Assembly (NCBI GenBank): GCA_035493475.1
Contig: DATJIF010000155.1
Location: forward strand, 62,001-126,000
From: Actinospica sp035493475
Lineage (GTDB): Bacteria; Actinomycetota; Actinomycetes; Streptomycetales; Catenulisporaceae
DNA length: 64,000 bases
Direction: 5' to 3'
Both the position numbers and the translations under genes were made by a program. This document shows, in pieces, positions 51,335 to 59,766 of this stretch (positions are counted from its first letter, which is position 1; the number at the start of each line of letters is the position of its first letter). Under the pieces are notes generated by a model that saw only the letters and a program-made list of their open reading frames with translations, was not told the origin of the DNA and made no database searches.

Positions 51335-51970
51335 ATGCCGATCACCCTGCCCCAAGGCGCCGTCATCGTGTTCCAGGGCGACAGCATCACCGATGCCGGA
51401 CGGCGCGACGAACCCGGCGACGGGCTCGGCTGGGGCTACCCGCGACTGACCGCCGACCTGCTCACCGCCGCGTACCCCGACGCGGGACTGCGGTTCTTCA
51501 ACCGCGGCGTCGGCGGGAACACGGCGGCGGATCTGCGTGCCCGCTGGCAGTCCGACGCGATCGACCTGCGTCCGGACGTGGTCTCCGTGCTCATCGGCAT
51601 CAACGACACCTGGCGCCGCTACGACAGCGACAGGCTCACCACCACCGAGTCCTACGAGAAGGACTACCGGCACATCCTCTCCCGCGTCCGCGACGAGACC
51701 GATGCCCGCCTTCTCCTCATCGAGCCGTTCCTCCTGCCGGTCCGGGCCGAGCAGTGGCAGTGGCGCGAGGACCTCGACCCCCGCATCCACGTCGTGCGCC
51801 GCCTGGCGTCCGAATTCGACGCCGCCCTGCTGAGCGCCGACGGCCTCCTGAACCAGGCAGCGCGCACGGTCGGCACCCCCGAGACCATCGCGCCCGACGG
51901 CATCCACCCCGCCCCGGAAGGCCACCGCCTCCTCGCCGAGGAGTGGGCTCGCCTCGTCACCAAGGGCTGA
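51335..51970 (+). CDS. SGNH/GDSL-family esterase
   Basis: This 211-residue SGNH hydrolase has block I GDSIT with the nucleophile Ser, the block II Gly (NRGVGGNT), the block III Asn (IGINDTW) and the C-terminal DGIHPAPEGH with Asp and His. It lacks a signal peptide. Such enzymes often deacetylate sugars, consistent with the neighbouring AXE1 esterase. It is 46 bp downstream of the aldolase, probably in the same operon, with a terminator after it. A ribosome site (CAGGAGC, 51322-51328) suits ATG 51335. Confidence 0.9.
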   Translation: MPITLPQGAVIVFQGDSITDAGRRDEPGDGLGWGYPRLTADLLTAAYPDAGLRFFNRGVGGNTAADLRARWQSDAIDLRPDVVSVLIGINDTWRRYDSDRLTTTESYEKDYRHILSRVRDETDARLLLIEPFLLPVRAEQWQWREDLDPRIHVVRRLASEFDAALLSADGLLNQAARTVGTPETIAPDGIHPAPEGHRLLAEEWARLVTKG

Positions 51971-51993
51971 GCCCGGGTAAGTCCGGCTCGGCT

Positions 51994-52016
51994 CCGCGGG
52001 GTTGCAAACCCCGCGG
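51994..52016. terminator. Bidirectional 10-bp hairpin
   Basis: CCGCGGGGTT and AACCCCGCGG form a perfect 10-bp stem around GCA. The hairpin lies between the convergent SGNH esterase and TetR genes, 23 nt after one stop and 8 nt before the other. Confidence 0.75.
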
Positions 52017-52024
52017 TTCGGTCT

Positions 52025-52672
52025 TCAGTGATCCGATCGGCCGGCTGCCCCGACGCCGCGCAGCACTACGGTGAGGGCGGCGGCGAGGTCGTCGGCGAAG
52101 GCCTCGTCCGGCCGGTCGGACTCGCCGCACCAGCGCCGTAGTGCGGCGAGGTAGAGGTCGCTCAGGATGCGTCCGGCCTCGGCCGCCGAGACTTCGGTGG
52201 TGAACTCACCTGCTTTCATACCCGCCTCGAAGACGTCGGCGAATCGGGCCGCGAGGGTGCAGTCGTCGCGTGCCGGTGGGTGGCTCAGTCTGAACCACGG
52301 CGTGAGTACCGGGACGAGGATGCTGCGCTCGGCGACGCAGATGCCGGCCAGAGTGTTGACATACGAGCGCAGCCGGTTCGCGTGCGTGTCGTGGGCGGCG
52401 CGTGCCGCGTCCTCGGCGTCCAAGGCCCGCTCGACCCGGTCCCTGTGCCATGCCGACCACTCCTCCAGCAGGTCCTGCTTGTGCTGGAAGTGCTTGAAGA
52501 AGGTCGCCCTGGCCAGGCCCGCACGCTGCGCGATGTCGTCGATCTTCGTGCTGTCGTACCCCTTCTCGACGAACAGGTCCACGGCCGAGTCCAGCAGACG
52601 CCTTCGGGCCAGCAGTTTGCCCTGCGCCCTGCGGCCCAGCGCGCCGGGTCGCTCCGTGATCTCCGGCCCCAT
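52025..52672 (-). CDS. TetR/AcrR-family regulator
   Basis: This 215-residue regulator starts at ATG 52672 (MGPEITERPG). The HTH is LFVEKGYDSTKIDDIAQRAG followed by ATFFKHFQHKQDLL. The frame is open to an ATG at 52786, but the extra 38 residues are Pro/Arg-rich and would overlap operator-like repeats, so the inner start is better. The ligand is unknown. It diverges from the LuxR-type gene at 52995. Confidence 0.88.
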   Translation of the reverse strand: MGPEITERPGALGRRAQGKLLARRRLLDSAVDLFVEKGYDSTKIDDIAQRAGLARATFFKHFQHKQDLLEEWSAWHRDRVERALDAEDAARAAHDTHANRLRSYVNTLAGICVAERSILVPVLTPWFRLSHPPARDDCTLAARFADVFEAGMKAGEFTTEVSAAEAGRILSDLYLAALRRWCGESDRPDEAFADDLAAALTVVLRGVGAAGRSDH

Positions 52673-52994
52673 GCCGTGCCTCCCTGGTCGTGTCGGCGCC
52701 GGGCGGCTCGGGGGATGCCGCGTGATGTGCGCCACATGCAAAATGTGGTTCTTGCGGGGAAGGGTGAACCGTGGTCTACTGACCATAATGAATCAGTGTT
52801 CGAAGTGAGATCTTAATGTAACTCTCCTTCTCATGCTGGTTATCTCCTCAACGTCGAGGAATTCACGGGTTTCACAGGGGACCGGGGGACATGCGTGTCG
52901 GATGCCCGGTGACTGCGCGGCGGTACCCACCTGCCGCGCCTCCGGTTGCCCCGTCTGACACCGTCCGGCCGGGGAATGCTGGAAGGTCACACAC
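52673..52994. other. 322-bp divergent intergenic region
   Basis: This gap separates the divergent TetR and LuxR-type genes. It holds the overlapping inverted repeats at 52772-52797 and a CATAAT hexamer (52784-52789) that could serve as a -10. Sequence between 52800 and 52870 is unusually AT-rich for the window. No gene is evident. Confidence 0.55.
52772..52797. promoter_or_regulatory. Overlapping inverted repeats, putative TetR operator
   Basis: TGGTC-TACT-GACCA (52772-52785) overlaps a second repeat, ACTGA-N10-TCAGT (52778-52797). Their position 100-125 bp upstream of the TetR start suggests autoregulation and control of the divergent LuxR-type gene. Confidence 0.55.
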
Positions 52995-53756
52995 ATGGCT
53001 GTCAATCACCGAAAGCAGATCGAGGAGTTGCTGCGCCGGGCGGAACTCCTCGTCGCTGCGGCGTTCGAGAACGAACCGCTGAGGCTGGCCCCCGGCGGAG
53101 ACAAGGTCGTCGAATACTTCGACGCACGGGATTATCTCGATCTCATCATGGACCTCAGCCGCGCCACCCGGCAGCGGGCGCTGTTCGTCAACGGCCTGCA
53201 GAACGGGCCGCAGGCCGGGGTGCGCGTCGCGCTGCGCGGCGAGATCCGCCGCCTCGCGGAGCGCTCCGTGGACGTGGCGATCACCTGCCTGCCCGACGAG
53301 GTCGGCAACAACGGGCGGCTGGAGTTCCTGCAGCGGATGGACGCGTATCCCACCGCGAGCGTGCGCATCAGCCCGCTGCGGGTGCGCGGCGTGTTCGTCT
53401 TCGACAACCGGCAGGCCCTGATGTGGAGCAGCCGGCACGAGCGGAACTTCGCCGTGATCACCTCCCCGGTGGTGCTCGAGCCGATCCTGCGGCTCACCGA
53501 CGTGCTGTGGGAGACCTCCTGCGCGCTGGACGTGTTCACCCGGCACCGCGAGACCGGGCTCGACGAGACCGGCAGCCGGGTGCTGCGCCTGCTCAGTTCC
53601 GGGTGCAAGGACGAGGTCGCCGCCCGGGAACTGGGGTTCTCGGTGCGCACGTACCGCAGACACGTGGCCTCCCTGCTCGACGCGTTGGGCGCCGCCTCCC
53701 GGTTCGAGGCCGGGGTCAAGGCGGCGGCGCTCAAGCTGGTCACGGTCGACGGCTGA
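52995..53756 (+). CDS. LuxR-type helix-turn-helix regulator
   Basis: This 253-residue protein has an N-terminal domain (about 1-185) of the phospholipase-D/TrmB-like sensor type found in actinobacterial regulators. A C-terminal LuxR-like HTH (VLRLLSSGCKDEVAARELGFSVRTYRRHVASLL, about 198-232) follows. ATG at 52995 has GGAAGG upstream. It stands before the MFS exporter and the biosynthetic operon, and overlaps the exporter's 3' end convergently by 17 nt. It may be the pathway regulator. Confidence 0.85.
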   Translation: MAVNHRKQIEELLRRAELLVAAAFENEPLRLAPGGDKVVEYFDARDYLDLIMDLSRATRQRALFVNGLQNGPQAGVRVALRGEIRRLAERSVDVAITCLPDEVGNNGRLEFLQRMDAYPTASVRISPLRVRGVFVFDNRQALMWSSRHERNFAVITSPVVLEPILRLTDVLWETSCALDVFTRHRETGLDETGSRVLRLLSSGCKDEVAARELGFSVRTYRRHVASLLDALGAASRFEAGVKAAALKLVTVDG

Positions 53757-54966
53757 CCCCGTCTCGCGCGGCTTCCGCAGCGCCGTGGTCCTGCGTCAGG
53801 ACCCTTTCCTCGCGGGCCGGTTCGGCCGCGCCGGCCCGCGAAGCCGGGGTCAGCACCGCGTTGGCGGCCGCCGCGACCAGCGCGGCCAGCCCGAAGACCA
53901 GCGGCAGGGTGGCCACGGCGAGCGTGCCGCCGAGCAGGATGCCGCCGAGGCCGGCCCCCAGGGCGCTGCCGAGATAGAGCGCCGAGGCGTTGAGGGAGAC
54001 GGCCACCGGGCCGTTGACGCCCGGCAGCGAGAGCAGCCGGTGCTGCTGCGGCGCGAGTGTGCCCCAGCCGACGACGCCCCAGGCGAACAGGCAGACCGCG
54101 GCGCCGGCCGGGGTTCCGGCGGCGACCGGCAGCAGGGCGAGGACGGCGCCCTGGACCCCCAGGATCAAGGTCAGCAGCAGCCTGGTGTCACGCCACGAGT
54201 CGAGCAGCCGGCCGATCACGAGGCTGCCGGTCATCCCGCCGAGCCCCCACAGCCACAGGTACTGGGCGAGGTGGGTGGTGTGCAGCGTGTGCGCGAAGAA
54301 CGGCGCGACGTAGGTGTACATGCCGATGCTGGTGCCCGAGCAGCACAGCGTGATCAGCGAGACGGACAGGACTCTGCGATCGGTCAGCACGCCGACCCGG
54401 GCGCGCAGCGACGGCGTGGACGCGCTCACCCGGGGCAGCATCAGCGCGATGCCGGTCATCGCCAGCAGCCCGATGCCGGCGATCAGCCAGAGCGTGGCGC
54501 GCCAGCCCGCGTGCGCGGCGAGGACGAGTCCGAGCGGAACCCCGAGCGCCGTTCCCACGCTCATCCCGCCGACGATCATCGCCAGGGCCCGGCCGCGGCG
54601 CTGCGGCCCCGCGAGCCCGGCGGCCGCCGCGGCGGCCATCGGCGCGTACAGGCCGGCGCCGATGCCGGCCACCGCCCGGGAGGCCAGCAGCACTCCGAGC
54701 GAGCCCGCGGCGGCGCCGAGCACGTTGCCGGCCACGAACAGCGCGAGGGCGAGCAGCAGCACCGCCTTGATCGGACGGGCGGCGAGCAGGGTCGCGCACA
54801 CGGGGGAGAGCAGCGCGTAGGCCAGCGTGAATACGGTGACCATCTGGCCGGCCGCGGACACGGTCGTGTGCAGGTTCTGCGCGACCGGGGGCAGCAGGCC
54901 GGCGACGACGTAAGCGTCGAGTCCCAGGGTGAACGAACCGAGTGTGAGCACTGAGATGCGCCTCAT
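53740..54966 (-). CDS. MFS transporter (DHA1 exporter type)
   Basis: This 408-residue protein has 12 predicted membrane segments. The N-terminus LTLGSFTLGLDAYVVAGLLP and the motif A-like loop RAVAGIGAGLYAPMAAA resemble AraJ/CmlA-like drug exporters. The start is ATG at 54966. The palindrome at 54990-55003 and a TetR gene lie just upstream, so it is probably a TetR-controlled exporter for the product of the nearby cluster. Confidence 0.9.
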   Translation of the reverse strand: MRRISVLTLGSFTLGLDAYVVAGLLPPVAQNLHTTVSAAGQMVTVFTLAYALLSPVCATLLAARPIKAVLLLALALFVAGNVLGAAAGSLGVLLASRAVAGIGAGLYAPMAAAAAAGLAGPQRRGRALAMIVGGMSVGTALGVPLGLVLAAHAGWRATLWLIAGIGLLAMTGIALMLPRVSASTPSLRARVGVLTDRRVLSVSLITLCCSGTSIGMYTYVAPFFAHTLHTTHLAQYLWLWGLGGMTGSLVIGRLLDSWRDTRLLLTLILGVQGAVLALLPVAAGTPAGAAVCLFAWGVVGWGTLAPQQHRLLSLPGVNGPVAVSLNASALYLGSALGAGLGGILLGGTLAVATLPLVFGLAALVAAAANAVLTPASRAGAAEPAREERVLTQDHGAAEAARDGVSRRP

Positions 54967-54989
54967 GGAACCCCCAGCGTAGAGATTGA

Positions 54990-55003
54990 TGACCGATCGG
55001 TCA
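54990..55003. promoter_or_regulatory. Perfect 14-bp palindrome, putative TetR operator
   Basis: TGACCGATCGGTCA is a perfect inverted repeat 24 bp upstream of the MFS start and downstream of the TetR stop. The ACCGATCGGT core is typical of TetR-family sites, so the neighbouring TetR at 55054-55674 is the likely binder. Confidence 0.65.
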
Positions 55004-55053
55004 ATAATTGGCGAGGGCCGGGTCGGCCGGCCGCGAGGGCGGGTGGCGGGGTG

Positions 55054-55674
55054 TCAGGCGGTCGGGCGCAGCAGCGTGAGCGCGGCGTCGAGGATCGGCT
55101 CCACCTCGGTCGTCGCGCGGCCCAGCTCCCAGAGGCCCTCGATCATCGCGAACAGGCAGCGGGCGTACTCCGGTCTGGCCCGGGTCGCGTCGATCTCGTC
55201 CAGCGCCGCCGCCGCGCGCAGCGCGTCGAGCAGCCGGGACTGGAAGCGCTGGTGCTGGCGGGTCAGGACGCGCAGCACCTCCGGGTCGCCCGGCAGCAGC
55301 TCCAGGGCGCTGTTGGCGAGCAGGCAGCCGCGGCCCTGCACCGCCTCCGCGGCCTGCCGGCCGAGATAGGCGCGGATGCCCGCGAGCGGGCTCGCCTCGC
55401 CGGACAGGTCGGCCTCGAGCAGCTCGAAGCGCCGGTCCGCGTAGCGCGTCAGAACACGGATGAAGAGCTCGTACTTGCCGCCGAACGCCGCGTAGAGGCT
55501 GCCCTTGTGCAGACCGGTGACGGCCAGGAGGTCGGAGATCGAGGTGGCGTGGTAGCCGAAGGAGTGGAACCGTGCCTCGACCGTGTCGAGGACGGCGGTC
55601 TCCTCGAAGCCGCGCGGCCGCCCGGCCCGCGTCCGCGTACCCGCCGCCGCTGTCTGAGTCATCTCCCGCATCAT
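55054..55674 (-). CDS. TetR/AcrR-family regulator
   Basis: This 206-residue regulator has the HTH ARFHSFGYHATSISDLLAVTG followed by KGSLYAAFGGKYELF. The C-terminal domain has the AcrR-like RGCLLANSALELLPGDP segment. ATG at 55674 overlaps the stop of the flavin monooxygenase gene (ATGA), so it is cotranscribed with that enzyme and precedes the MFS exporter. ATG at 55662 is a weaker alternative. It probably senses the cluster's product or a substrate of the monooxygenase. Confidence 0.9.
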   Translation of the reverse strand: MMREMTQTAAAGTRTRAGRPRGFEETAVLDTVEARFHSFGYHATSISDLLAVTGLHKGSLYAAFGGKYELFIRVLTRYADRRFELLEADLSGEASPLAGIRAYLGRQAAEAVQGRGCLLANSALELLPGDPEVLRVLTRQHQRFQSRLLDALRAAAALDEIDATRARPEYARCLFAMIEGLWELGRATTEVEPILDAALTLLRPTA

Positions 55675-57017
55675 AATCGCCCGCCCGCCGCGGGCACCGC
55701 CTCGTCGGGGGTCGTGCGCATCGGGCCGCCCGTGGCCAGCGCCGCGGCGGCCTGCTCGGCGGGCGCGCCGAGGATCCGGGTGACGTCGTCGCGCAGCCGC
55801 CACGGCCGGCCGGTGACGGCCTCGGCGTCGGCGAGGATGCGGGTGACGTTCTCGGGACGGAAGTATTCGCGCAGCGGAGTGAGCGCGCCGAGCAGGCCGA
55901 AGAAGGCCACCCGGTGCTCCTCGGTGAGCTTGGCCGCCTCGATCACGGTCAGCAGGTCCTGCGAGTACGGCTCGAGCCGGGCCGCGCGCAGGTGCTGGCC
56001 GAAGGCCTCGGAGAACGTCTCGTCGCGCCATTCGCGGTACCCGGCGAACGCCTCCTGCTCGCCGGCGCGCCCGGAGAACCAGTCGTCCAGGGCCTGGACC
56101 ATCGCCTCGGCCGTGCGGAAGGAGTCGGTGATGCCGATGCCGGCCACCGGGTCCTTCAGATGCGCCGCGTCGCCGAGCAGCGCCCAGCCGGGGCCGTGCG
56201 GCACGCGCAGCCACTGCTGAGTGTCCTTGAAGGCGTAGAAGGGCTCGACCCGTTCGCCCCCGCGGACCAACGCGGCCACCTCGGGGAACAGGTCGAGGGT
56301 TCGGTGGTAGTTGCCCTCGACGTCGGCGCGGAACTGCTCGTACTCGTGCCGGCGCCAGCCCACCATGACGTTCACATTGCCGTCGTTGGTGGGGATGATG
56401 AACACCTCGCGCCCGTCGACCCGGACGAAGATCTCGTAGTCGATCGGCGTGTCGTGCCAGTACGAGTACCACACGGCGGTCTTCGCCGGCGCCCCCGCGA
56501 TCTCCTCGGGCCGGACGGTACGCGCCACGATCGAGCCGAGGCCGTCTGCGCCGATGACGAAGCGGGCCGTCTCGACGTGCTCGACGCCGTGGGCGTCGGT
56601 CCCGCGGATGCCGTGCACCCGCCCGTTCTCGCTGAGCACCTCCCGGACCGTGAAGCCCTCGCGCACCTCGGCCCCGGCCTCGCGCGCCGCGTCCACCAGG
56701 ATCTTGTCGAGCACCGTGCGGCGCGGCCCGATCGCGTAGTCGATGCCGTCGTGCGCGGGCGGCGGCCCCTCGAGCAGCGTGTCGTTCATGCCCCAGACGA
56801 TCCTCGTGATCGGCGGGCAGCCGGTGGCCAGTACCCGGTCGAGCAGGCCCCAGCGCTGGAGCCGGGCCACCGCCGGGGTGTGCAGGAAGTGCGTCGAGGG
56901 GGTGTCGCTGGGGAATCTCGCCCGGTCCACGGCCAGCACCCGGTAGCCCCTGCGGGCCAGCAGCATCGCCGCGGGTGATCCGGCACAGCGCGCGCCGACG
57001 ACGATCACGTCGTACAT
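55671..57017 (-). CDS. FAD-dependent monooxygenase (aromatic hydroxylase superfamily)
   Basis: This 448-residue flavoprotein has the FAD motif VVGARCAGSPAAMLLARRGYRV at the N-terminus, given here in part as GARCAG. It also has the DG motif (VIGADGLGS) and the GD motif (LLGDAAHLKDP). It belongs to the p-hydroxybenzoate hydroxylase/geranylgeranyl-reductase-like group. It diverges from the biosynthetic operon, with a 212-bp gap. The 2Fe-2S reductase at 57230 is not its usual partner, so it probably hydroxylates or reduces an intermediate using NAD(P)H directly. Confidence 0.88.
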   Translation of the reverse strand: MYDVIVVGARCAGSPAAMLLARRGYRVLAVDRARFPSDTPSTHFLHTPAVARLQRWGLLDRVLATGCPPITRIVWGMNDTLLEGPPPAHDGIDYAIGPRRTVLDKILVDAAREAGAEVREGFTVREVLSENGRVHGIRGTDAHGVEHVETARFVIGADGLGSIVARTVRPEEIAGAPAKTAVWYSYWHDTPIDYEIFVRVDGREVFIIPTNDGNVNVMVGWRRHEYEQFRADVEGNYHRTLDLFPEVAALVRGGERVEPFYAFKDTQQWLRVPHGPGWALLGDAAHLKDPVAGIGITDSFRTAEAMVQALDDWFSGRAGEQEAFAGYREWRDETFSEAFGQHLRAARLEPYSQDLLTVIEAAKLTEEHRVAFFGLLGALTPLREYFRPENVTRILADAEAVTGRPWRLRDDVTRILGAPAEQAAAALATGGPMRTTPDEAVPAAGGRL

Positions 57018-57229
57018 TCCGCGTTCCTCCGTTCCGCCTGAGGTGATCTTGTACAGCTTCCCGTCAGTCTCGCCGGGCTCGCGGCGGCGCGGGGCGGGAC
57101 GGCAGGAAGCTGCGAAGCCCGGCGCTCCCCGATCGGGCCGCGGCCGATTTCCGATGTCAGCTTGCTGCCGGATCGCGATCGGGCGCCGCGCCGCCTCCTA
57201 GCGTGCGGAGCGACGGGAGGAGGCGCCGG

Positions 57230-58192
57230 ATGGAACAGCTCGAGCTCGTGGTACGTCAGCGCAGGCAGATCGCCGAATCGGTGGTCGAACTCACCCTCGG
57301 CGCGGCGGACGGGGGCGCGTTGCCCTCGTGGTCTCCGGGAGCGCACGTCGATCTCGTCCTGGCCGAGGCCGAGGACGGGCGGACGCCGCTGGTGCGGCAG
57401 TACTCGCTGTGCGGGCCGGAAGCCTCCGACCGTTGGCGGATCGCCGTGCTGCTCGAACCCGGCGGCCGCGGCGGATCGAGGTTCGTGCACGAGCGGCTCG
57501 AGCCGGGCACCCGGCTTCGGGCCCGCGGACCGCGCAACCTGTTCCCGCTCACCGAGTCGCGCCGGGCGATTCTGCTGGCCGGCGGCATCGGCATCACACC
57601 GCTGCTGCCGATGGCCCGGCGGCTCGCCCGCACCGGCGCGGACTGGCGGCTGGTGTACGGCGGGCGCAGCCGCGCGGCCATGGCGTACCTCGGCGAACTC
57701 GCGGCGTACGGCGAGCGGGTGCGGATCGTCGCGCAGGACGAGCAGGGGCTGCCCGACCTCGGGTCGCTGCTCGGCCGCCCGCTCCCGGACACCGCCGTGT
57801 ACTGCTGCGGCCCGGCCGGCCTGATCGCCGAGGCCGAGCGGCTGTGCCGGAGCTGGCCCGCGGGGGCGCTGCGCTGCGAGCGGTTCCAGCCGGAGATCGG
57901 GTCGGGCGTGCCGGCCGGTCCGGACAGCGGGTTCGAGGTCGAACTCGCCCGGTCCGGCAGGCGGCTGACCGTCCCGGCGGGGCGCTCCGTGCTCGAGGTC
58001 CTGCAGGCGGCGGGCGTCGCGGTGCTCTCCTCCTGCGCGGAGGGCACCTGCGGAACCTGCGAGACGCGCGTGCTGGACGGCGAGCCCGAGCACCGGGACG
58101 AGGTGCTGGGCGAGGCGGAGCGCGCCGATGGCAAGACCATGATGGTCTGCGTCTCCCGCTCCCGCGGCCCGCGGCTCGTGCTCGACCTGTAA
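57230..58192 (+). CDS. PDR/VanB-family 2Fe-2S oxidoreductase
   Basis: This 320-residue reductase has an N-terminal flavin domain (RQYSLCGPE), an NAD domain (LAGGIGITPLLPMA and CCGPAGL) and a C-terminal plant-type 2Fe-2S domain (CAEGTCGTCETRVLDGEPEHRD). It passes electrons from NAD(P)H to an oxygenase. No Rieske oxygenase or P450 is seen in the window, so the partner may lie to the right. ATG at 57230 follows GGGAGGAGG. It is the first gene of the biosynthetic operon. Confidence 0.92.
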   Translation: MEQLELVVRQRRQIAESVVELTLGAADGGALPSWSPGAHVDLVLAEAEDGRTPLVRQYSLCGPEASDRWRIAVLLEPGGRGGSRFVHERLEPGTRLRARGPRNLFPLTESRRAILLAGGIGITPLLPMARRLARTGADWRLVYGGRSRAAMAYLGELAAYGERVRIVAQDEQGLPDLGSLLGRPLPDTAVYCCGPAGLIAEAERLCRSWPAGALRCERFQPEIGSGVPAGPDSGFEVELARSGRRLTVPAGRSVLEVLQAAGVAVLSSCAEGTCGTCETRVLDGEPEHRDEVLGEAERADGKTMMVCVSRSRGPRLVLDL

Positions 58193-58228
58193 GAGGAAGA
58201 CACCCGACGCAAGGAAATGAGGAGAGAC

Positions 58229-58483
58229 ATGCCCTCGATCGTCGAAGAGCGCAAGGCGGAGATCAAGGAGATCGTCTGCGACATTCTCGAGATCGACCCC
58301 GGCGAGATCACCGAGACCAGCCTGTTCAAGGACGATCACGGCGCCGACTCGCTGCGCGCCATCGAGATCCTGGCGAACCTCGAGCGCACCTTCGGGGTCA
58401 CCATCGACCAGGCCGAGCTCAACCGGATGACCAATCTGCAGAACGTGTACACGGTCGTCGAGGAGGCGGCCGCCCGCTCCTGA
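58229..58483 (+). CDS. Acyl carrier protein
   Basis: This 84-residue discrete carrier protein has the phosphopantetheine site D-H-G-A-D-S-L-R, where the usual DSL serine carries the arm. GAGGAGA before ATG 58229 supports this start; an upstream ATG at 58217 would bury it. It sits between the reductase and the ketosynthases and will hold the growing acyl or ketide chain. Confidence 0.93.
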   Translation: MPSIVEERKAEIKEIVCDILEIDPGEITETSLFKDDHGADSLRAIEILANLERTFGVTIDQAELNRMTNLQNVYTVVEEAAARS

Positions 58484-58523
58484 CGGCGGCCGCCGAAGCG
58501 AACATCCGACTCGGGAGGACGGA

Positions 58524-59765
58524 ATGTCAGCCAGCACGGCGAGGGGCGCGAGCCCGCGGGTCGTGGTCACCGGACTCGGCGCGGTCACCAGCGTCGGGAT
58601 CGGAGCGGACCGGTTCCTGGAGGCGCTGCGCGCCGGCCGGGACGGGGCGAAGCCGATCGAGGGGTTCGACACCGCGGGCTTCGCCTACGCCAACGGGTGC
58701 GAGGTCGCGGACTTCGACCCGCGACCGTGGATCGAACGGTATCCGCTCGAGGAACTGGGCCGGGCCACGCAGTTCTCGATCGTGGCGGCGCGCATGGCCG
58801 TGGCGGACGCCGGCATCGCCTCCGCCGCGCTGGCCGCGCAGCGCGGACTGATCGCCGTCGGCACCACGGACGGCGAGTCGCGCGATCTCGACCAGTTGGT
58901 GCAGGCCCAGCTCGAGCACGGCGCGCAGGCGATGGACCCGGTGGTGGCGCGGCGGGTGCCGGCCGGCCGGCTGTCCGTGTGCGTCGCGCGCGAGCTCGGC
59001 CTGACCGACGTCGAGGCGGTCACGCTGCCGACGGCCTGCGCCGCCGGGAACTACGCGATCGGCTACGGGGCGGACGTGATCCGCTCCGGTGACGCGGCGT
59101 TCGCGCTCGTCGGCGGCGCGGACGCGGTGTGCCGCAAGACCTTCGCGGGCTTCTACCGCCTCGGCACGATCGCACCGGAGCGCTGCCGGCCGTTCGACGT
59201 GGACCGGCAGGGCATCCTCACCGGCGAGGGCGCCGGGATCATGCTGCTGGAGAGCGCGGAGTCGGCGCTGCGGCGCGGCGCCCGGATCTACGCCGAGGTG
59301 CTCGGCTACGGGCTGAACTGCGACGCCGACCACCCGGTCGCGCCCAACCGGGACAGCGTCGCGCGCTGCATGGCGCTGGCCCACCGCAACGCCGGGGTCA
59401 AACCGGGCGACATCGACTTCATCTCGGCGCACGGCACCGGCACCAAGGCCAACGACGTCACCGAGGCGGCGGCGATCCGGGCCGTGTTCGGCGACGTGCG
59501 CCCGCCCACCATCTCGACCAAGTCGATGATCGGCCACACGATGGGCGCCGCGAGCGCGCTGGCCGCCGTCGCGTGCGCGCTGGCGATCACCCACGGTTTC
59601 ATCCCGCCGACCATCAACCATGAGACCACCGACCCCGAGTGCGACCTGGACTGCGTCCCGAACACCGCCCGTGCGGCGCAGTTGCGGGTGGTGCAGAACA
59701 ACGCCCTGGCGTTCGGCGGCAACAACGCGGTGCTGATCCTCGGCCGCTGGGACCAGGAGGACTGA
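58524..59765 (+). CDS. Beta-ketoacyl synthase (FabF/KS-alpha type), intact
   Basis: This 413-residue ketosynthase has the complete catalytic set: Cys172 in LPTACAAGNY, His303 in SAHGTGTKAND and His338 in KSMIGHTMGA. Numbering is close to E. coli FabF (Cys163, His303, His340). It should condense malonyl-ACP with an acyl chain. It is the first of three ketosynthase-like genes in a row. The neighbouring stop and start (59765/59767) are 1 nt apart. Confidence 0.94.
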   Translation: MSASTARGASPRVVVTGLGAVTSVGIGADRFLEALRAGRDGAKPIEGFDTAGFAYANGCEVADFDPRPWIERYPLEELGRATQFSIVAARMAVADAGIASAALAAQRGLIAVGTTDGESRDLDQLVQAQLEHGAQAMDPVVARRVPAGRLSVCVARELGLTDVEAVTLPTACAAGNYAIGYGADVIRSGDAAFALVGGADAVCRKTFAGFYRLGTIAPERCRPFDVDRQGILTGEGAGIMLLESAESALRRGARIYAEVLGYGLNCDADHPVAPNRDSVARCMALAHRNAGVKPGDIDFISAHGTGTKANDVTEAAAIRAVFGDVRPPTISTKSMIGHTMGAASALAAVACALAITHGFIPPTINHETTDPECDLDCVPNTARAAQLRVVQNNALAFGGNNAVLILGRWDQED

Positions 59766-59766
59766 G

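Noticed and set aside
52772..52785. TGGTCTACTGACCA read as a DasR box
   Set aside because: The half-sites are spaced 2 bp too far apart compared with the DasR element, so a TetR site is more likely.
52673..52786. Extended TetR start at ATG 52786
   Set aside because: It would add a Pro/Arg-rich tail and place the start inside the operator-like repeats; ATG 52672 gives normal family length.
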